DNA of 64,000 nt, taken from NCBI GenBank assembly GCA_019359435.1, contig JAHHHI010000094.1, forward strand, positions 1 to 64,000, written 5' to 3'. The stretch's first letter is position 1. Every line of letters begins with the position of its first letter. Made by a program: the position numbers and the translations under genes. Below the pieces are notes generated by a model, which saw only the letters and a list, made by a program, of their open reading frames with translations, ran no database searches and was not told the origin of the DNA. Shown piece after piece: positions 62,866-64,000 of the stretch. This stretch comes from Kaiparowitsia implicata GSE-PSE-MK54-09C. GTDB taxonomy: Bacteria > Cyanobacteriota > Cyanobacteriia > Elainellales > Elainellaceae.

Positions 62866-64000
62866 ATGCTTGATTTGCTTAAGCTGGCCCGACAACTTCA
62901 AAATATTGGTCAGCACTTAACCGATGAGGCGGCAGCAGCGCGGCAGCGGTTGGATCTCGCACAGCAGCTATTGCAGCAGGCGAGCGATCGCCAACCCGAA
63001 CTGGTGGCGTTGCAAACCCAGTGGGGCGATCGCTTGGGGTTTGCCGCAGCGCGTCCGGTAGAGCCTTTAAACACGCGCATTTCCCTTGCCACAGCGCCTG
63101 CCCATCACACCGTTTTAGCCACAGACGGCTCTCAAATTGCCCCTAGCCATCACGAGATTGCTTACTGCTATCTGATTAATGTGGGGCGTGTGGCGCTGCA
63201 CTACGGGCAAAATCGCCATCCCCTGCTGGATAGCCTGCCCGAGGTGTTTTACCAGGCTGAAGATTTGTATGGGGCGCGCCAGTGGGGAATCGGCACTGAG
63301 GAGTGGATGGGCTATCGACGTACCGCGTCAGAAGCGACAGTGCTGGCAGATTTAGCCCAAGGGATTGCCGCGCAGCAGACACAAATGCAGGCTGCTCTGC
63401 ACGCGTCTCAGTCGTTGCCGTCTACTGGTTCTCGTCGCGCGAGCCCCACCTCTCCGGTAGGGATACCGCCTGCGACAGCTGCACCTACTCCCACGCTGGC
63501 GATGGTCGATGGCTCTCTCACCCACTGGTTTCTAGAACCATTGCCAACGGAGGCGCGCGATCGCATCCTGTTGCCCATGCTGGAGGCGTGGGAGCAACTG
63601 CGCCAGCTGCGGGTGCCACTGGTGGGCTACTTGAGCGCGGCCCGCAGCGGCGAGGCGCTGAATTTTTTGCGACTGCACACCTGCCCCAAGCCCGAGCCAG
63701 ACTGCGCCACCCACTGCCCCGGCCAAACCGACACAGCCCCCTGCCAAGTCGTCGCGCCTCTGCGAGATACGGCACTGTGGGGGCTGGTGCTGCAACCGGG
63801 GCAGCGCAGTGCTCTGTGGCGCAGCTCTGCCAAGATTTTGGAGTGCTATGGCGAGCATCGGGTCTATTTTTGCTATGTCCACACGGGGGCCGAAATTGCC
63901 CGACTCGATATGCCCGCTTGGGTTGCAGAGGATGCCGCATTGCTCGACATGGCGCTGAGTTTGACATTGGCTCAGGTACAAAAGGGGTATGGCTATCCGG
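62866..64000 (+). CDS. NurA-domain nuclease, second copy, 3'-truncated by window end
   Basis: At least 378 residues are visible; the gene continues beyond the right edge. The first NurA metal motif is ATDGSQIAP (Asp87, Ser89); MVDGSLTHWFL (Asp215, Ser217) is the second. Cysteines 273, 280, 284 and 293 form a C-x6-C-x3-C-x8-C cluster between the second motif and the C-terminal domain, which might bind a metal or Fe-S group. The N-terminus is a helical region with an AAAARQRLDLAQQLLQQ stretch. Only short patterns are shared with the NurA at 17.9-19.1 kb, so they are distant paralogues. A HerA partner is not visible here. Confidence 0.75.
   Translation, partial: MLDLLKLARQLQNIGQHLTDEAAAARQRLDLAQQLLQQASDRQPELVALQTQWGDRLGFAAARPVEPLNTRISLATAPAHHTVLATDGSQIAPSHHEIAYCYLINVGRVALHYGQNRHPLLDSLPEVFYQAEDLYGARQWGIGTEEWMGYRRTASEATVLADLAQGIAAQQTQMQAALHASQSLPSTGSRRASPTSPVGIPPATAAPTPTLAMVDGSLTHWFLEPLPTEARDRILLPMLEAWEQLRQLRVPLVGYLSAARSGEALNFLRLHTCPKPEPDCATHCPGQTDTAPCQVVAPLRDTALWGLVLQPGQRSALWRSSAKILECYGEHRVYFCYVHTGAEIARLDMPAWVAEDAALLDMALSLTLAQVQKGYGYP

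Noticed and set aside
1-64000. tRNA, rRNA, tmRNA, RNase P RNA, CRISPR arrays, riboswitches
   Set aside because: Looked for conserved T-loop (GGTTCGAATCC-like) and repeat-spacer patterns by eye; found none. A covariance-model search could still reveal small RNAs.

Overview
The window looks like chromosomal DNA of a moderately GC-rich filamentous-type cyanobacterium. The HIP1 octamer GCGATCGC and its core occur throughout. Many genes are cyanobacterial: zeta-carotene desaturase with a downstream SRPBCC gene, an Sll0418-type quinol methyltransferase, PAP/fibrillin, DUF1816 and DUF3134 proteins, a nitrate-reductase-associated protein and a cyanobacterial-type LexA. No rRNA, tRNA, CRISPR array, prophage or intact insertion sequence was recognised.

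Layout. 0-7.8 kb: DHH phosphoesterase, GntR regulator, HAD phosphatase, Nudix-like protein, PD-(D/E)XK nuclease, MscS channel and RadC. 8-12.7 kb: STAS protein overlapping Mini-ribonuclease III, RlmB with a long disordered N-terminus, DUF1816 and an alpha/beta hydrolase. 12.7-19.1 kb: penicillin-binding-type serine hydrolase divergent from gatA, a second hydrolase, an HTH protein and a NurA nuclease. 19.1-24.7 kb: small conserved genes, a repeat cluster, fibrillin, a Fe-S-type PD-(D/E)XK nuclease and a GH3-family enzyme. 24.7-26.2 kb: a small accessory block with a PIN toxin-antitoxin pair ending in an attC-like sequence, plus a methyltransferase. 26.2-33 kb: JmjC/cupin protein, a 1345-residue secreted TPS-CHAT protein, CAP protein and nitrate-reductase-associated protein. 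33-38.4 kb: degenerate CobO-like P-loop protein, AzlD, a GDYXXLXY/DUF2157 membrane pair, and a coiled-coil gene overlapping coaD. 39-45.2 kb: a leftward series with aminopeptidase P, MarC, quinol methyltransferase, SRPBCC, zeta-carotene desaturase and a PuuE-type deacetylase. 45.9-51.2 kb: lexA with its own SOS box, CobW GTPase, cysS and a Tat-type polyamine-binding lipoprotein. 51.5-64 kb: SNF2 helicase, conserved hypothetical, TPR protein, threonine aldolase, VOC protein, CutA, HPt protein and a second NurA running off the right edge.

Functional links. DNA repair and processing genes are numerous: two NurA, two PD-(D/E)XK, RadC, LexA and SNF2. Translation and RNA metabolism is represented by gatA, cysS, rlmB and Mini-III, and carotenoid/quinone metabolism by zds and the MPBQ methyltransferase.

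The intergenic regions carry at least three dispersed repeat families. The clearest is a 131-bp MITE-like element in five copies with CTAG ends and 19-bp inverted termini. Two copies supply or preserve the TAG stop codon of the adjacent gene, and one sits between lexA and its terminator. A second family consists of structured elements whose stems differ by compensatory changes. The third is a long foldback element. I found no complete new defence or biosynthetic system. The best candidates for follow-up are the attC-like toxin-antitoxin cassette, the MITE/stop-codon relationship, the structured repeat family and the TPS-CHAT fusion.
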